Shown: positions 50,701 through 64,000 of the stretch, in pieces | How the letters are laid out: each line of letters opens with the position of its first letter | How positions within the stretch are numbered: the stretch's first letter is position 1 | Assembly: GCF_037975245.1 (NCBI RefSeq) | Contig: NC_092575.1 | Location: forward strand, 12,141,001 to 12,205,000 | DNA from: Apostichopus japonicus | Lineage: Eukaryota; Echinodermata; Holothuroidea; Aspidochirotida; Stichopodidae | Length of the DNA: 64,000 bases | Direction of reading: 5' to 3' | Made by a program: the position numbers and the translations under genes | The notes under the pieces: model-generated | What the model was told of the DNA's origin: nothing | Database searches by the model: none | What the model saw: only the letters and a program-made list of their open reading frames with translations

Positions 50701-52890
50701 TGATACTTTTGAACGTCACAAAAAAATTCGGGACAAATTATTATGCCCACGGGACAATATATTTTCGTTGCAAGAGCGGGACAATCCCCATTAATCAGGA
50801 CGAGGGGGAAACATTATATTAAATATTCTCTATAGTGTATAGATTTCCAAAATGGTCCGCGTACTAGTACAACATACATGCGGAGGAAAACCATTTTACG
50901 AGCACCGAAATAAGTATCCGGGCACGAGTACTGAATCACTACAATTTTTTTTACCCGCGTGTCCCATGCAGAGACCGATATAATCTAGCCTGGATCGTTT
51001 CTGGGTAAGCCCGTGTATATAACCTACGATGTGGACTTTTCAGCACAGTATACAATACAGTGCTAACTCATGCATGTTGTAACACACTTGGTACAGCTGC
51101 AACAGGATAAAGCCTATAGTATACACAATCACAATTATGACTGTCGAAAATCAACTCAAGCAAACTGCAAAGATTCTTCACATAATAATGTGAAACAATT
51201 TTTGCTTTTAGGCTCCATAGTGAAATTGCTTCTGTTATCAATCATGTTTGACAACTCCTCCTATATATGCTTCTTCATACATGACATATGTATGGCGTTA
51301 TTGTTCCAGTAAGTACGGTGTCGGCCTAAACACACACTAAACTACGACACGCTTGCAAGTTAAAACGCGGTCACCCGAGTAGAACGGGAGGGAAGCCGCC
51401 GTATCACCTATTCACTTAGTGCCGTTATGCCTCGTTACGCCTAAGCTTATACTTACAATATTACTAAACGTTATAGGATAGAGGCTTGTGTCTCAGCGTG
51501 ACCGAAAATAACTCATGCAAGGAACGATTCCGACACTTGGGAAATTTTTGTAACAGGAATGACGGTACTGGGTTTCATTCATGAAATTTAAGGCTTGCAG
51601 GAATGCCTGAAGAGTATATACGCTTCATTTCTGCAATCTCGTCAACAAAGAACGCATCGTATATGTGTGTATGTATGTATGTTTGTATGTATATATATAT
51701 CTAACATTGAACAAATATAGAACCAATGCGAAGTGAGCCGAAAGGGAAGATTTAATCCTTCAAGCCTGCTCGTGAAACAAAAAAATCAGTAACCCGTGGA
51801 AAGATTGAAACATCCAGTAACTTTGTTATGTGGTTAAATATGCACACAGCGTTTAGTTTAGATATGACTGGAGATATCTTTTTTTTTTGCAATACTGATT
51901 GTTAACTACGCTCGCAATAATGTATGTGTCGCGAAGAGTGTGATATTCATGCCCTTATCCCCTTAGGGGTGGGGCTGGGGTGGCACCACACATGGGAACG
52001 GCACGAATGTGCGGGGGGGGTTGGGGTGGGGAGACAATCCTCGCTCCCTGGCCTGGCTATGGGTGTGGTGGTATTTGCGAATAATGCCATAACCGATGGG
52101 AGGGAAGGGGCTGGGAGGAAGAGGAAGGGCCTCTAGTGAAGATGATTGCATCGTTTATAGTCACCTGCCAATCCCTACATTTAATGACAAAACTGCAACC
52201 TTGCGTACATCACATTGGTCATAAAGTAGTCATATTTGAACGCAAGCATTGGCATGCACTTTGAATATGTATGTTGCTATAGAAATAAGTTTTGTTTGGT
52301 ACAACACAACCTACCCCGTACCGTATACCTAGCCATACTATTCCCTACACCTTCAACATTTAGGCTCAAAACGGCCGAACTTAAGAAGGCATATTACGCA
52401 GATTTGGAATTAGAAGCACAACTTTTCATTTCGACCTAATTATAGACCTTATTTATATACCTAAGAATGCACCACTGGAAGATAGAGATCCCCATCTTTG
52501 CCTCACACCACTGGAAGGGAGAGGGGAGGGAGTGGTGCCGGACAACAACGTGATGGGGGGGTTGAAGTCGCACCAATATTACATGGGACTATGTCAGACT
52601 CTTTCAAGTTTAAGTGTTACATTTTAAAGTAGCTCAGCTTGGAGGCATTTGTTCCTCTTTATGTTTTATCAATTATTCATAATTCCGAGACAGAAGTGTG
52701 ATAACGATACAATAGTGACTCTTTTCAGTGTAGTATACAATTCGTCACTTCTTCTAAACGGTTAATAAAGTGAAATTCATCGTCCGTAAACGCTGGTTAT
52801 TGGCTAAAATTCCTTCGACGTGGTTTGATATTGAGATATCTGAAGATCGCTCGTCACTGCAGACCGACATGTTAATGTTACTCCATTATC
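47800..52890. other. Non-coding DNA
   Basis: No supported gene. It holds TGACGTCA octamers at 49851-49858 and 50338-50345, G/C tracts (49968-49979, 52013-52020), and a TATG-type short repeat at 51661-51700. Confidence 0.5.
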
Positions 52891-52899
52891 TTATATAAA

Positions 52900-53260
52900 C
52901 TCTAAAAAAAAAAGTCGTTAACGACAGAAAACATGAACGGATGGCATTTTGCCATTTAACATCAAATATGTCCCTTTGACAAATTTGTAAAACCATTGTA
53001 AAACATGTCATTTTACCCCATTGAGTTTTTGTGTTTGTATCTGAGCAATTGATGGTCTCATGGTCTGTGTGTTATAGACTGAGTAGTCCAGTCATTGTAA
53101 TTGACGAGCCGCAGCTCTGTTGAAAGGTTCATTTCTTTAAACATTCAAAGTGGGGACAAAAAACAACACTACAACCTAGACTGATTGTAGAGTGTCTTAT
53201 ATAATGGCGTACAACATATGAAAATTAATTTCGCTCGTAAAGTCATTCTTTAAGCTGACA
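52900..53260 (+). repeat. Dispersed repeat family R1 copy
   Basis: Shares TTGTAAAAC, a GTCTGTG...TATTAGAC-like block, TAGTCCAGTCA, a CAGCTxTxTT...GGTCATT block, and CAACATATxAAA with 2908-3160. Confidence 0.7.
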
Positions 53261-53299
53261 GTCTGACCGTGAAGCTTTTCAAGTGTATATTCGCATTTT

Positions 53300-54860
53300 G
53301 GGTGCTATTTCCCACACTATTGAGTCTTCATCTGAGTGGCCATACAGACAACTCCTTCTAATTATGCCATAGTGTTGTTGAGTGCCCGAGGCCCTTCAAG
53401 GTTAATGAGTTCATTTCCTTTCGTTCTAGACGTTAAAAGATTTCACCTTTCTGTTCTGTTCTTTTCTCCTTCTCTTCTCTTTTTTTCTCTTTGAATTTTT
53501 TCTTCTTTTGTGTCATTATGTTTTTTGTGGCTTTATATCGCTTTTTTTTCTTTTGTCTACTTTTTGGGTGTGTTGTTGTTGTTGTCTGTTTTCATTTCTT
53601 TTTTTGGACAATATTTCAGAAATAGTTTAGGCTATGTGCGCACCGAACGTCATATCCTCCATTGTTGTATAACATTGTGTTGGCAACGGACTGACGTTAT
53701 CCACGTAGAAACAAGTCTTGGTCCATGCGGGAATAACCCCCCCCCCCCACACCTCTCTGTAAATGTGACCATTCCCTCCATGGAGTTGATATCTTTCCCT
53801 CAATGTGAGGAATCGTATGACAAAGATGCCAAACGACAAAACGAGAGACAAAGATAAGGGAAATTGAAAAAGCAGAAGTAAAACTGGGTCCACTGATACA
53901 AAATTTCCAATGCATATAGTCTTTGGAGTAAAACCGCTTGCGAAACTATAACCTTTCCCAGCAAAACAAGTTTGAAATGGTCAGGATATCTCAGGATATT
54001 TCTACCTCCAGTGACGTACATAGGTAAGACATGTACACAGCCATGGTAATGATGAGAGTGTGTTAGCTAACATTCAGTGTCGGGTTGTTTGTCGGCCTGT
54101 CGACAAACATCTACAAGGTATGGTGAAAGGATCATGCTTTATTTAGAGTGAAGATTTACCTTGTTCCTGTATATAAACTAAGACCGTGAATACCGGTACT
54201 TTCCTCTGCCCTTGGAGTTCAGACAAGGGGTGGAGCAAGAAACGAATGTGGGGGAGGGTGGGGGGGGGGTGGGCAAGGGGTAAATATGTATGAGGGTGAA
54301 CACCAGAGAAAAACACGTCCCACCCATAGCATCCTACTCAAACCGATCTTACAAAACCACCACCTTCGTCGGTAAAGATATCCGAACAAGAAAGCAATTC
54401 TCGAGAAGAAACTATACGATGCGCCACAATCTGAAACCGCACTTTCACTTTTCCGCTTTTGGTGTGCTCAATGATAACAGCTCAAAGAGTGACATATAGT
54501 CTTGTTCAAGTAAATATTAAAGCAAAATGATTATAATTTAATAACAGCCGGAATACTGTATTTATATAAGTTCAACTTGATAAAGCAGTGAAATACCCGA
54601 ATAGATGATGAAAGCAAGCGCTGACGTTATATAGAAGCGACGAAACCTAGTGTTAGAGGGTTTGGGTTCGAGCACTGGTCTGCTAAAATATGATGGGTTT
54701 CAATCCCAGTAGCAATGAACAGTTTTCAGATCTGAAAATAATCTTTCAAAATGTTACAAACAAATTGATACTGTGCTAAACCTGTTAATGGGTATCCACT
54801 CCGCCTATATATAAAATACAGGCCATTCGCGTGAAGGAACAAGTCTGCACATACCGGTCT
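53300..54860. other. Non-coding DNA
   Basis: T-rich patch 53440-53620, C tract 53737-53748, G-rich patch 54249-54269. No supported gene. Confidence 0.5.
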
Positions 54861-54866
54861 ATAAAC

Positions 54867-55062
54867 ATCGGCCTTTTGGCTAAGATCATGTTGTAGCATT
54901 ATGTTCCCGGTCTAGGGGAATCGTGATACACACCTGACGATGATCACACAGTCACAGTCTCGATGCAATGGAACTGGGCTTGAGAGCGGATCAGTCGGTT
55001 AGGTTGTTTGTTTTTTTTTCGTGCCCAGGTTCATTTTTCTGGGTGACTTTTCTTAAAAAAAT
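54867..55062 (+). mobile_element. U2-snRNA-headed SINE, copy D
   Basis: Starts ATCGGCCTTTTGGCTAAGAT at 54867, then a mutated GTTGTAGCATTATGTTC. The ATCG start equals U2 nucleotides 1-4 joined to the GGCC of nucleotides 11-14, so six bases of the head seem deleted. The body follows with GGGGAATCGTGATACACACC, TGACGATGATCACACAGTCA, GAGAGCGGATCAGTCG and 3' GACTTTTCTTAAAAAAATA. It is the only plus-strand copy and is the most diverged from U2 in its head. Confidence 0.87.
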
Positions 55063-55656
55063 ACCTTCCAGATCCCAGAGTACGTTCAACTCGCGTAGAA
55101 ACGATAGAACGGACACAAATTGCGTAAGGCAAACTTACTTTTACACACAAATTGCGAAAGAAAAAGAAAAGCCGGTATACAATCTATGGTTTTGTTTGTT
55201 TGTTGTTTTGGTTTGTTTTTGATGTGGGGGAGGTGGGTGCTTGGCGTCGTGACCTATAACTCTGAATTGACAGATTTACCAAAATTAATATACTATTGTT
55301 ACTCGTCTAGTCATTTACGTAGCTGCACGCGTATCACCAGCGACCGATTATTATCGGTTTTGTGGTATATCTCTGAAGGTTTGGAAACGGTTGAATGAAC
55401 AAATGCACGTGTAGATGCACGTAACTAACTTTATACTTGTCTTACTGGACCAAACGAAAAAAATATATTTTCTATTTCTTTCTTTCCTACCCCCCCCCCC
55501 CTCTGCCCCCTTTTTTTGTCTCTTAAACACTTGTGTGAACTTCACGTATCGATTTAGATTCGTGTTAAGATTGAAGTGAAGTTATAGCCTACCAATAGAG
55601 TGAGTATATACACGGCTTGATTGATCGTTATGATACGATACCAAAACGAAACACTA

Positions 55657-55767
<111 letters not shown>

Positions 55768-56044
55768 TATACACTAACTTAGCACTTTGGAAGGAGAAAA
55801 GAAATATAAGCATGTTTTTCACAGAGAGCGGGGGGTGTCGTTATGTCAAATTGGCCTATATCGGAGGATATTAGTCCAGGTATTTTTTATTCCACTTTTA
55901 ATTTTTTTGTAAAGAATGTCCCTTTAAACATATGAGGCTCAAGAATGTAAGTGGCTGGACTAATGAGTCTAACACACTACCCATTTGGTCATTCGCTCGT
56001 GATGAAACACTTAAATTCAGCACAAGTGTGACGTTTATGACTTC

Positions 56045-56200
56045 GTAATCAATTTAGCCTTAAAGGGGTAATACAGAGATAAAGAGCATATTTTAAAATG
56101 GAATATCATAAGCCGGAATAGTTCTATAGAAACGTTTCTAGCCCCACCCTATTTTTGTCTTTCTGTTTTCTTGGACTATATCATATCAAGACTGCATTAA
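56045..56200 (+). repeat. Dispersed repeat family R2 copy
   Basis: TTTAGCCTTAAAGGGGTAAT, ACAGAGATAAAGAGCATATT and AAAATGGAATATCATAAG parallel 32727-32790 and the inverted copy at 41575-41690. Confidence 0.78.
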
Positions 56201-57546
56201 GTTAACCCCCTTCAAAGATTCTGATTTTATTACTGTTTTCTTGTTCTCATATGTCTTTATGTCCAAATTTTGTATTTAAATGTATGTTTTTGCGATTGTT
56301 AGTATACAGATTTACTATTCAGTAACATACAGACTTGTTGGTTAAATTATGATTACGTAAATTAATACTGTTACTTCTCACATGTCCCCCTCTTGACGAT
56401 TCTTAAAACTACTCCGTGGTCGACCACAAACAGACTTCACAAACTAAATATACAAATAACTGTTTTCCGCCTTCCCCCCCCCCCTCCCTCCTTCTTCCAA
56501 CGTCACCCCTCCCTGTTGTCTTAGGTATAAACTATCAGTTGAGTAGGATAGATGGTGCTCGTGCAGAATCAAACAAAGAAGTATCTATTATATATAAATG
56601 AATCATTTTTGTATTCACCAGTTATATAAACCGTTCTTCATTGAAACGTCGATAGAACCAAGTGTTGTTTATAAAATATTTGTTCAACTTTGAGTTGTCA
56701 AGGACGACAGGCAGGTGAAGTTTGGTAAAGTGCAAGGAACAAACAGGGTTAGACTAGTCATACAGTCAAGGAGTGCTAAACAATCTGAATTAAAGCACAG
56801 TCGACGTAGTTCTAACCAACAAGACAAAAAAAAAAAAACGCCCAATAACAACAAACATACAAAATAATACAAAAGGAAGGCGCTAAAGAAATATATTGTT
56901 CATATTACACGCTTTTCAATTTCAGATCACCTTTATAGAAAGTGTCATAGCCAATCTGTGCAGTGATGCTCAAACTATCGTCTGTCACAGGTTTGTATAG
57001 ACAGGGCGACGGAAAGGCCTGGAGCCGCCTGCAGGTGGAGGGGAATGGGAGGGAATGGGGGGGGGGGGGGAGGGGGTGGAGCGATGACAGCTGTAGTGTC
57101 ACCAGCAAGTTATCACCAAACTGTTAAAGTGAGAAAACCCAACGAATGGAGCTGTCGAAACTTTATCGCGAAAGAAAAATTAAAATTGTGGATTTGTTGG
57201 TTTTGATTCTGTAATTTATGTGTTCTTACCTTCAGTAGAGTACTTCAAATTTATTACTACTAAGCACTTTTTATTATGTAATCGCATATTACAAAAGTAT
57301 ACCATTTTGGACAGCGTTATTTTCTAATACTGTATTTCACATTATCGAACCAATTTGTAAGACTTTAACGAGTGATTACAAAAGTAAACGACACTGAAAG
57401 TAGAGAATACTTTATAATCTGGACAAGTGGTCAGCCCCTGACGGTCCGGACATGTTCGTATAGAAACAAGGGTTTACTATACAGCCACTTCATAATGATA
57501 AAAAGTTGTAAGCAAGTTTCCTGCCAGTCTAAACAATGCCTTCAAC

Positions 57547-58196
57547 CAAGGGCGGCGGAACCGGGGGGGGGGGCACGTGCCCCCCCACTTTTCCTCAGGT
57601 TAAAAATGTGCCCTTTTTCTACATAAAAATTGAGGTGTCTCAAGTTAGCAATTAGAGGCCTGGGAACCAGAATGAACACTCGGGAAGGGGCGTTTCCGGC
57701 CATCTGAGGGGTTTGCAAAACCAAAAAATTTCTTGTACGCTCCGCGCCAACCGATGGTGGCGCTCCGCTCAGATAGTCGTGCATACAACCTTCCAAATCC
57801 TGGCTACGCCCCTGACTTTTAATGAATTTCTGTGGGTCAAACTCAAAGCTATTTCGAATGGCAAAAATTTGTTAAGATATTAACAAGAAATAAACTCTAT
57901 TTCGGAAGATTCCTACATTAGCAACTAGCATGATTTCACCTCATTTTGTCTCAAAAGAAAACTTGTTCCTTGTTTCCCAATTTGCTCATTGGATATTGCA
58001 GTGCTATATGCATATTTTCCTTGAGGGGGGGGGGGGGAGGGCTTGATGGAGTGATGTGTATACGCAAATAAGATAATACAATAAGAGTTATAAAGGGTAC
58101 TTAATATAAGGCTGCATCAGTCCAATCGAATTTCTGCAAAGTGCCCTTTGATGTCGGTGCCCCCCCCCCAGATTAAAAGGGCTTCCGCCGCCCTTG
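57547..58196. mobile_element. Non-autonomous hAT-like element, 650 bp, possibly nested
   Basis: Perfect 14-bp terminal inverted repeats CAAGGGCGGCGGAA (57547-57560) and its complement (58183-58196), flanked by perfect 8-bp target-site duplications CCTTCAAC (57539-57546 and 58197-58204). Inside, at 57795-57812, sits a second hAT-type end (complement CAGGGGCGTAGCCAGG), suggesting an older nested or chimeric element. There are G/C tracts near both ends and no transposase. Confidence 0.92.
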
Positions 58197-58761
58197 CCTT
58201 CAACTTGCATTATGCGTTGTTCGAATCACGTATAATGACCATGGAAATATAACTATATAACGTTTGACGTCACATCCGATTACACGACGATCTTCCACCT
58301 TTAAGTTAATTACTTCAAGTACTCGTTCCATGCGTCGCTGGCCGTAGAGAATCGTATACCAGTTTGTACCCGTGCTATTATTCTAGTATCGTCACATGTA
58401 CTCGAACTATGTTGATAACTCGATGAGTTTAGCGGAGTCTATGTATAATGGGACTAATACAAGATTGTATACTCATGCATGGTTTGGTCATTAAACTCGT
58501 ACTCATGATGTTGTACTCGAATTACAAATCTACTTTTGGACTATAATGTGTATAGTTTCGACAAGTCATGCATGATCCAACAAAAGCGAACATTTCGGAC
58601 AAAAAAACAGTAGCATACCGCATCTTCTTTTGTCTATGGTTTGCCATGATTGTCTTTTTATTTTTCTGATCCTATCATACTAATTATACATCCAGAATGC
58701 TTAACACACATTTGATGTAATTTTCTCATGCTTTGATGCATCGATTAATAAATTCTTGTAT

Positions 58762-58863
58762 ACCCACTCCCCACTCTACGGTCGAAACCCACTCCCCACC
58801 CCACGGTCGAAACCCACTCCCGATCCCAAGGTCGAAACCCACTCCCCTACCCCACGGTCGAAA
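58762..58863. repeat. 25-bp minisatellite, four units
   Basis: Units of ACCCACTCCCC-type sequence ending ACGGTCGAA start at 58762, 58787, 58812 and 58837; the third has AAGGTCGAA. Confidence 0.95.
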
Positions 58864-58869
58864 TACAGT

Positions 58870-61800
58870 AGATTTGACTAACTTCAAAATAACAGCGCTC
58901 CCAAGTGTGACTTCCAACACCATATCATTTATTTCCTTTGAAAATTTTGTAAAATATTGTAAACTATGAAATTTAGGACTACAAAAGGCAAATGACGGCA
59001 ATCGATATTGCGTTGGATGAGAGGAGTTTGGTGGGGGTGGGTTTACGTCAAGCTACCGTGAAATAACCAACCTCAGATGGTTAGGGGTAAAAATTCATAA
59101 AACGAAAGAAATAAATATAATAAAATAAAAGACGTATTTAAGTTACCATTCAAATTGTTTGTAGAATATCAAATTGTTTGTAGAATATCTAAAGTAAATT
59201 TTTTTTTTATCTCCGAAAAGTCATCCTTTAAACTTCTTTTGATCGCATCCAATACATCTATCGTTTTCTGAGGGGGACCCCTTGTCACTCCCACTTCATT
59301 CTTTCAATCCATCGATAGGAGTCCACCCACTCCCCCTTCAAGTAAAAAAAAGTTAACTAGATGACAAATTACTTGCTTAGTCCCACAGATATAGTTAAAA
59401 CAAGATGAATCGTTCACGGAACAAGACACTATCATCTTTTAAAAATTCTTACCTGAGGTCTGATCGAAAGAAATATTCTAAAAAATAAGAAAAAAAAAAT
59501 CTAATTTTTTTTTTAGGGGAAAAAAGATGTAAATAATTGGTTTTTATGACAAAACTGATACATATCATAAACGATTGCGCAATTTTCCTTGAGCATACCT
59601 TCAAGGCAAATAAACATTTTATTTCCGTCGGAAATAGTTCATGAATAACTAGCAGATTCCAAACTTATCTTGTTGATTAGAAAAAAAAAAAGCGAAATGA
59701 AGTCATTTCCTACTTTGTCAACTTTCTTTTCCACTCTTCTTCTCTCTGTATTCATAGTTTCTGTAGACCCCGAGGGGGATTTTGGAGGAGGATTTAAAGA
59801 ATTTTCAAAACAAAATGTTAATAACTGTCATTTTCTTTTGGCGGAAACCTATTCATAAAGAATAACGAAATAAAAGTTGTAATATATCGCTGGTATAATG
59901 CATCATCAATGCGGCGAACATTGCACTATGGGAGTCAATCCTCTTGAAATGCTAATAAAGATGGAAAACAAAATGAAGTCGAGGGTAGGCGGATGCTGTC
60001 ACTTTTGATAAAGACAATGCTCGCTCAACAAAACTCTAGGTCTGGGGGGTAGGGTTACGATGTAAGAGTCATCAACCCTACCACTTTTGAAGCGAGAAAA
60101 AAAAAGTTTTAACAAAATAAAATAAAATATTTACACCTTCTGAGAAATTAGATAATATGAATAAAAGAGAAACTGTTATTAAACGCTATCGTGTGTATTG
60201 TATTCGGTGGGGCAAGTTTATTAATATTTTTCTAGTCTTTTTTTGGGCTTCAGCTGTTGTATATGAATTATATATTTAATTCCTTCACGATCGTACACAA
60301 TGAGTAGAGTGTATTGGCCTAGTTGAAGAGAAAAGGACAACAAGTGGCGAGGTTACGTGAGGACAAAACGAAGGCAAAAAAAAAAAAAAGTTAAAAAAGT
60401 CTACAAAACAAAGGAATTAGAAGACCAAACGTCCTGGCCTGCAGTATATGTGGTTTAAACTTTTATTTATTATAAATCCTTGTTATCATCTTTTATATTT
60501 GTTTTGAAATCGTAGTGAGTTGGAAAATCCAGAACAGAGAAAAAACTCCCAGCATCCACCGGGATATATATTTATCTAGCATTGATACTTACTATTCCTC
60601 ATTACATCGATATAAGATACATATAAACTCCGAATCCACAGGTTTTATTCCCAGGTAGAAAGAAACAAAATGGCAGAAGATTCACTTCGGATTTTACTTC
60701 TTATTCTTACTTCTTATTGCAATGAACCTTGATTGACACCAATAAGTATACCGAGGAGAATTAAACCACAAAAATAAATTTTTAAGAGGCTGAAGATATT
60801 ATTCATGACACCAACTCCTCCTCCATCCTTCAAAAATGAAAAGAACACTTTTCAGAATATTGTTATAAACAACTATATCCATCAAGGCATATATATATAT
60901 AAACATAGGCCTTTTTGTATCATTATTTATCGTATTTTTGACGATCTGGTTTAATAATTTAATCCCATAAGGTGAATACTTCTATTTTAATTGGGTGGTT
61001 CTGCTGGTCGGATGTTTGCCATGTATGAAACCTTTCAAACTGGCTTGAAGGATCTTTAACGTGAGCTTCTCATAAGAGTATATACGAAAAATGTTAATTT
61101 TAACTTTTACTTCACACTTCCTTCAGATGGATATTAATATTTTGATCACAGCTACCAAAGTAATTTCTGTTGGTCATGTTTGTTTCTATATAACTATAAA
61201 AAAAAGTACACAAAGCCCAACTATCATATTAAGCTGATAAGACAGAAATCTTTGGGAGATGTTTGCGAGTTATCATAGTTTACAAGCCATTTCTGGGAAG
61301 CTCTCATCTTGTAAACCTGTGATGTCATAGTTACCACTATAGGATAGGAGGAACAAAGGGCACCATGACATCCATCATTTTAGACTTCATCAAGTCATCA
61401 GCTTAAATTGAGAAAAATCTCTAGAATGGAATAAATTATTTTTCTTAGCTGTTTGGAGTAAGTCATTTCATGAAAGTTTTCTCCATTGCATCCACCAATG
61501 ATTGGGCTGGGTCTGTGTCTCCTTCCAGAGATACATTTTGGACATTACCAAATTGATCTCTCAGTAACCTCTGGGTGCAATCGAGTTACCAGCGGGATAC
61601 ATTTTATGCAATTCATGGAGGAAGGCCTCTATATCTTGCTTCTGAATTACATTCCTGAGCATAGATATATTAACATACTGTACAGTAACACTAAAGAATG
61701 ATGCAAGCACAGAAACAAAAATATAGAATAAAAGTTAATACATCAATGAATCAAAAAAAAAAAGAAGCTTTTTAAAGAGCGAATATCATGTTAAAAGCCA

Positions 61801-63460
61801 GGGAACATATGACCTCTCTCTCTTTCTCAAAAATTTCATGATACAAAGTTTTGTTCTCTTCACTGGGACGATCATGCATGCAAGAGTCCGATCCTAAGTG
61901 AAAAATGTTCCAATTCACACTGCCATCGTCAAAGGTTTAAGTGATCTCTAATCCTCTTATCCTGGTTTGATCTCACTCCTGAGATCTGATCTAGAAAGCA
62001 TTTGATCCAAAGGAAATCAGTCTCTCTCTCAGACTGATCCTCCATCGTTCTCAAGTTGCCCGGGATCAGAACTGACCGAAGAATCGGTAGTTTGAGTTCT
62101 GCTATTCAGAAGATAACAGTAGTGGAGAGGTGGTCACTATTTTCCGATGACCTAGCTCTCTCTCTCTCCCACTCTAGAGATGATTTCTCTGTCAGAATTT
62201 ACGTGAAGACATGACAAACCAAATCCATCTTAAGTCTCCTCTTCGGACCTGGATTAGGAACTCTTCCTGGTCTCTCAATTTCATAGGATGACCTGATGTG
62301 ATCAAGAAAGATTAAGAAACTGAATTGGTAAATGGAGATAAACATATATATATGTGCATGCAACAAATAATATACACAAAGTAAATTGAAATTTTTTAAA
62401 GTAAAGACTAATTTAAAGTTTACAATTAATTTTTTAAAGAGTTATAAAGACTTGTACAGCAGCTCTTTGAATTTCGGTTCACATTTCTTCCAAATTGACC
62501 CAGCTGCCTTGTATTTCTCAATAAAGAAAAGACTGCAAATAATTACAAACAAACACTTGCAAATGGACATTCACAAACAGACACACTTGTTATAGACTTT
62601 TCTACCAACAGAAGGTCCATTAGTTAGTCCAATTACAGATCTTGTTCCAATCTTCAACATTTTGTCGTCTGGACACTTTCTTAGCGGCATAGCTATTAGC
62701 ACAGTTTAAAACTGCGGTGGAAATTCCTCAATTTTGGATTTTCACTCCATTTGTTTTTTTTTTCAAATGCAAATTTTGCTAGTCAAGCTAATGAGCTCTA
62801 TTGAAACAAGAGTTTGGTATAAACATGCATAGTGTAAGACTTGATAAAAATCAACTAAAAAAAATCTGATTTGACCATATCTATTCCATTGGCAGCTGGA
62901 CAATGTCACAATTATTTTAAAGAGTAAAATATTTACACTGCCAGTTGAAAACCCTTTGTCAATATCTTGTTCCCAACTTGAGTTAAATGGTTGATTTAAT
63001 GTAACCTGTTTTGAACCGCTTAGACCTTTGAGTTCTCCATGGAATTCATCCCAGAAGATGGTCTGTGATGTCATTGCAGCAAATTTTAATAATGTAATAA
63101 TCCTTTGTTTTACTTTTGGAATGTTTGAATATTGTTGAATGAGGTTGAATATACATTATTAAGTGAGTAACATATCATAAAGAAAAATAAAAGCATTTCC
63201 AACTGATCAGCCGTTATCGATGACATTATTCACGCTGCTGCTGTTACCAGATGCTTTCACAAAATATCCCCAAAATTTGACAAAAATCATTTCTTCTACA
63301 AAAAAATTGTGGTTGTGATTTTGGCCTGATGATGCAGAAAAAGTCCATCATATTTGTGAAGTGATCAACTTCAGCCGACGGAATATCCCTTTGACTTTGT
63401 CCAAAAATAGAGTTAATGTTTCAAGGTTAACGAACAAACTGTATCAAGGCCAAGGCCTTC
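58870..63460. other. Non-coding DNA
   Basis: No gene supported. The stretch 61800-62300 is rich in GATCT and CTCTCTCT words. The stretch 62700-63100 has an even, repeat-like texture and a 103-codon minus frame without recognisable features. Confidence 0.5.
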
Positions 63461-63469
63461 TCACACCAT

Positions 63470-63678
63470 TTTTACAACACTGTGAACCCCTCGTCACTAG
63501 TAACTTGTCACACCCGATACACCCCAGTGTGCGGGGTCTCCATTTACACTCCTGGGTGAAGAGAGGCAATGGAGATACAGTGCCTTGCCCAAGGACACAA
63601 CGTAACAATCTGGCCCGGGACTCGAACCTCCAATCCTTATCTCCGTTTGCCGTAGCCATTTGATCACGACACCCCGCC
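63470..63678 (-). mobile_element. tRNA-derived SINE with conserved central domain
   Basis: The minus strand begins GGCGGGGTGTCGTGATCAAA, with a weak A-box (TGATCAAATGG) and a B-box GTTCGAGTC near 63626. A central block then reads TCCTTGGGCAAGGCACTGTA, CATTGCCTCTCTTCACCCAG, GTGTAAATGG. The CCTTGGGCAAG core recurs in conserved SINE central domains (CORE/Deu-like types) of many animals; which domain this is I cannot settle. The 3' end is approximate. Confidence 0.72.
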
Positions 63679-64000
63679 AAAATACAAGCTTGCATTAATA
63701 TTACAGTCACTCCTTGAATTGAGGTTCTCTCTCAGTGTGTCCGCTTGATGAGAATACCGCTCTTTGCGACTGTATTTCTGGATACGTAAAATTTTGACAA
63801 TTAACGGATGTAATCGAAGGGAAAGTGTTTTTTTTTCTTTTTGAGGACTGGCAGTAAACATGATTACCCATTTATCTGCTCACTCAGGTGCAAACCTCAA
63901 GTGGGATTTTACTGCTCCCTGAATCCCAACTACTTTTTTTTCCGGTCTGAGACATTTGATTCTTCCTCCGGTTTAACACTTACTCAAATCGTCAGCTGGA

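Noticed and set aside
54660-54720. tRNA-like GGGTTCGAGCACTGG
   Set aside because: The B-box is imperfect and no A-box is seen at the right distance.
62763-63074. 103-codon minus-strand open frame
   Set aside because: No recognisable domain; the surrounding sequence looks like interspersed repeat.

Overview
This window looks like a piece of a metazoan nuclear genome: AT-rich, dominated by non-coding DNA, with long (TA)n arrays, many homopolymer G/C tracts, SINE-like and MITE-like repeats, and only two convincing coding exons. Both exons are on the minus strand and encode the two LIM zinc-binding domains of a LIM-homeobox protein of the Lhx1/Lhx5 (Lim1) class. The conserved Lim1 sequence and the repeat types suggest a marine invertebrate deuterostome, perhaps an echinoderm. 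That is an inference; the sequence here does not fix the species.

Layout: positions 1-3529 are the 5' part of intron 2 of the Lim1 gene, starting in a 42-bp minisatellite. Exon 2 (LIM domain 2) is 3530-3729, intron 1 is about 11.5 kb (3730-15206), and coding exon 1 (start codon and LIM domain 1) is 15207-15379. The homeobox exons must lie left of the window. Intron 1 carries a cluster of CRE palindromes and E-boxes. To the right, roughly 48 kb (15.4-64 kb) lies upstream of the gene, with no other exon I can support. It holds a CpG-richer stretch (16.3-18.1 kb) where the promoter may sit, followed by repeats.

The most interesting content is in the repeats. (1) Four dispersed copies of an element whose 5' end matches the first ~45 nt of U2 snRNA, followed by a shared ~100-150 bp body; one is flanked by 13-bp target-site duplications. 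This is a U2-snRNA-headed SINE. (2) A perfect 198-bp palindrome at 21403-21600. (3) Three non-autonomous hAT-like elements with terminal inverted repeats and 8-bp target-site duplications. (4) Three tRNA-derived SINE-like elements. (5) A large excess of the octamer TGACGTCA (13 copies by eye against fewer than one expected). (6) At least two older dispersed repeat families. No CRISPR, rRNA or intact transposase/reverse-transcriptase gene was seen.
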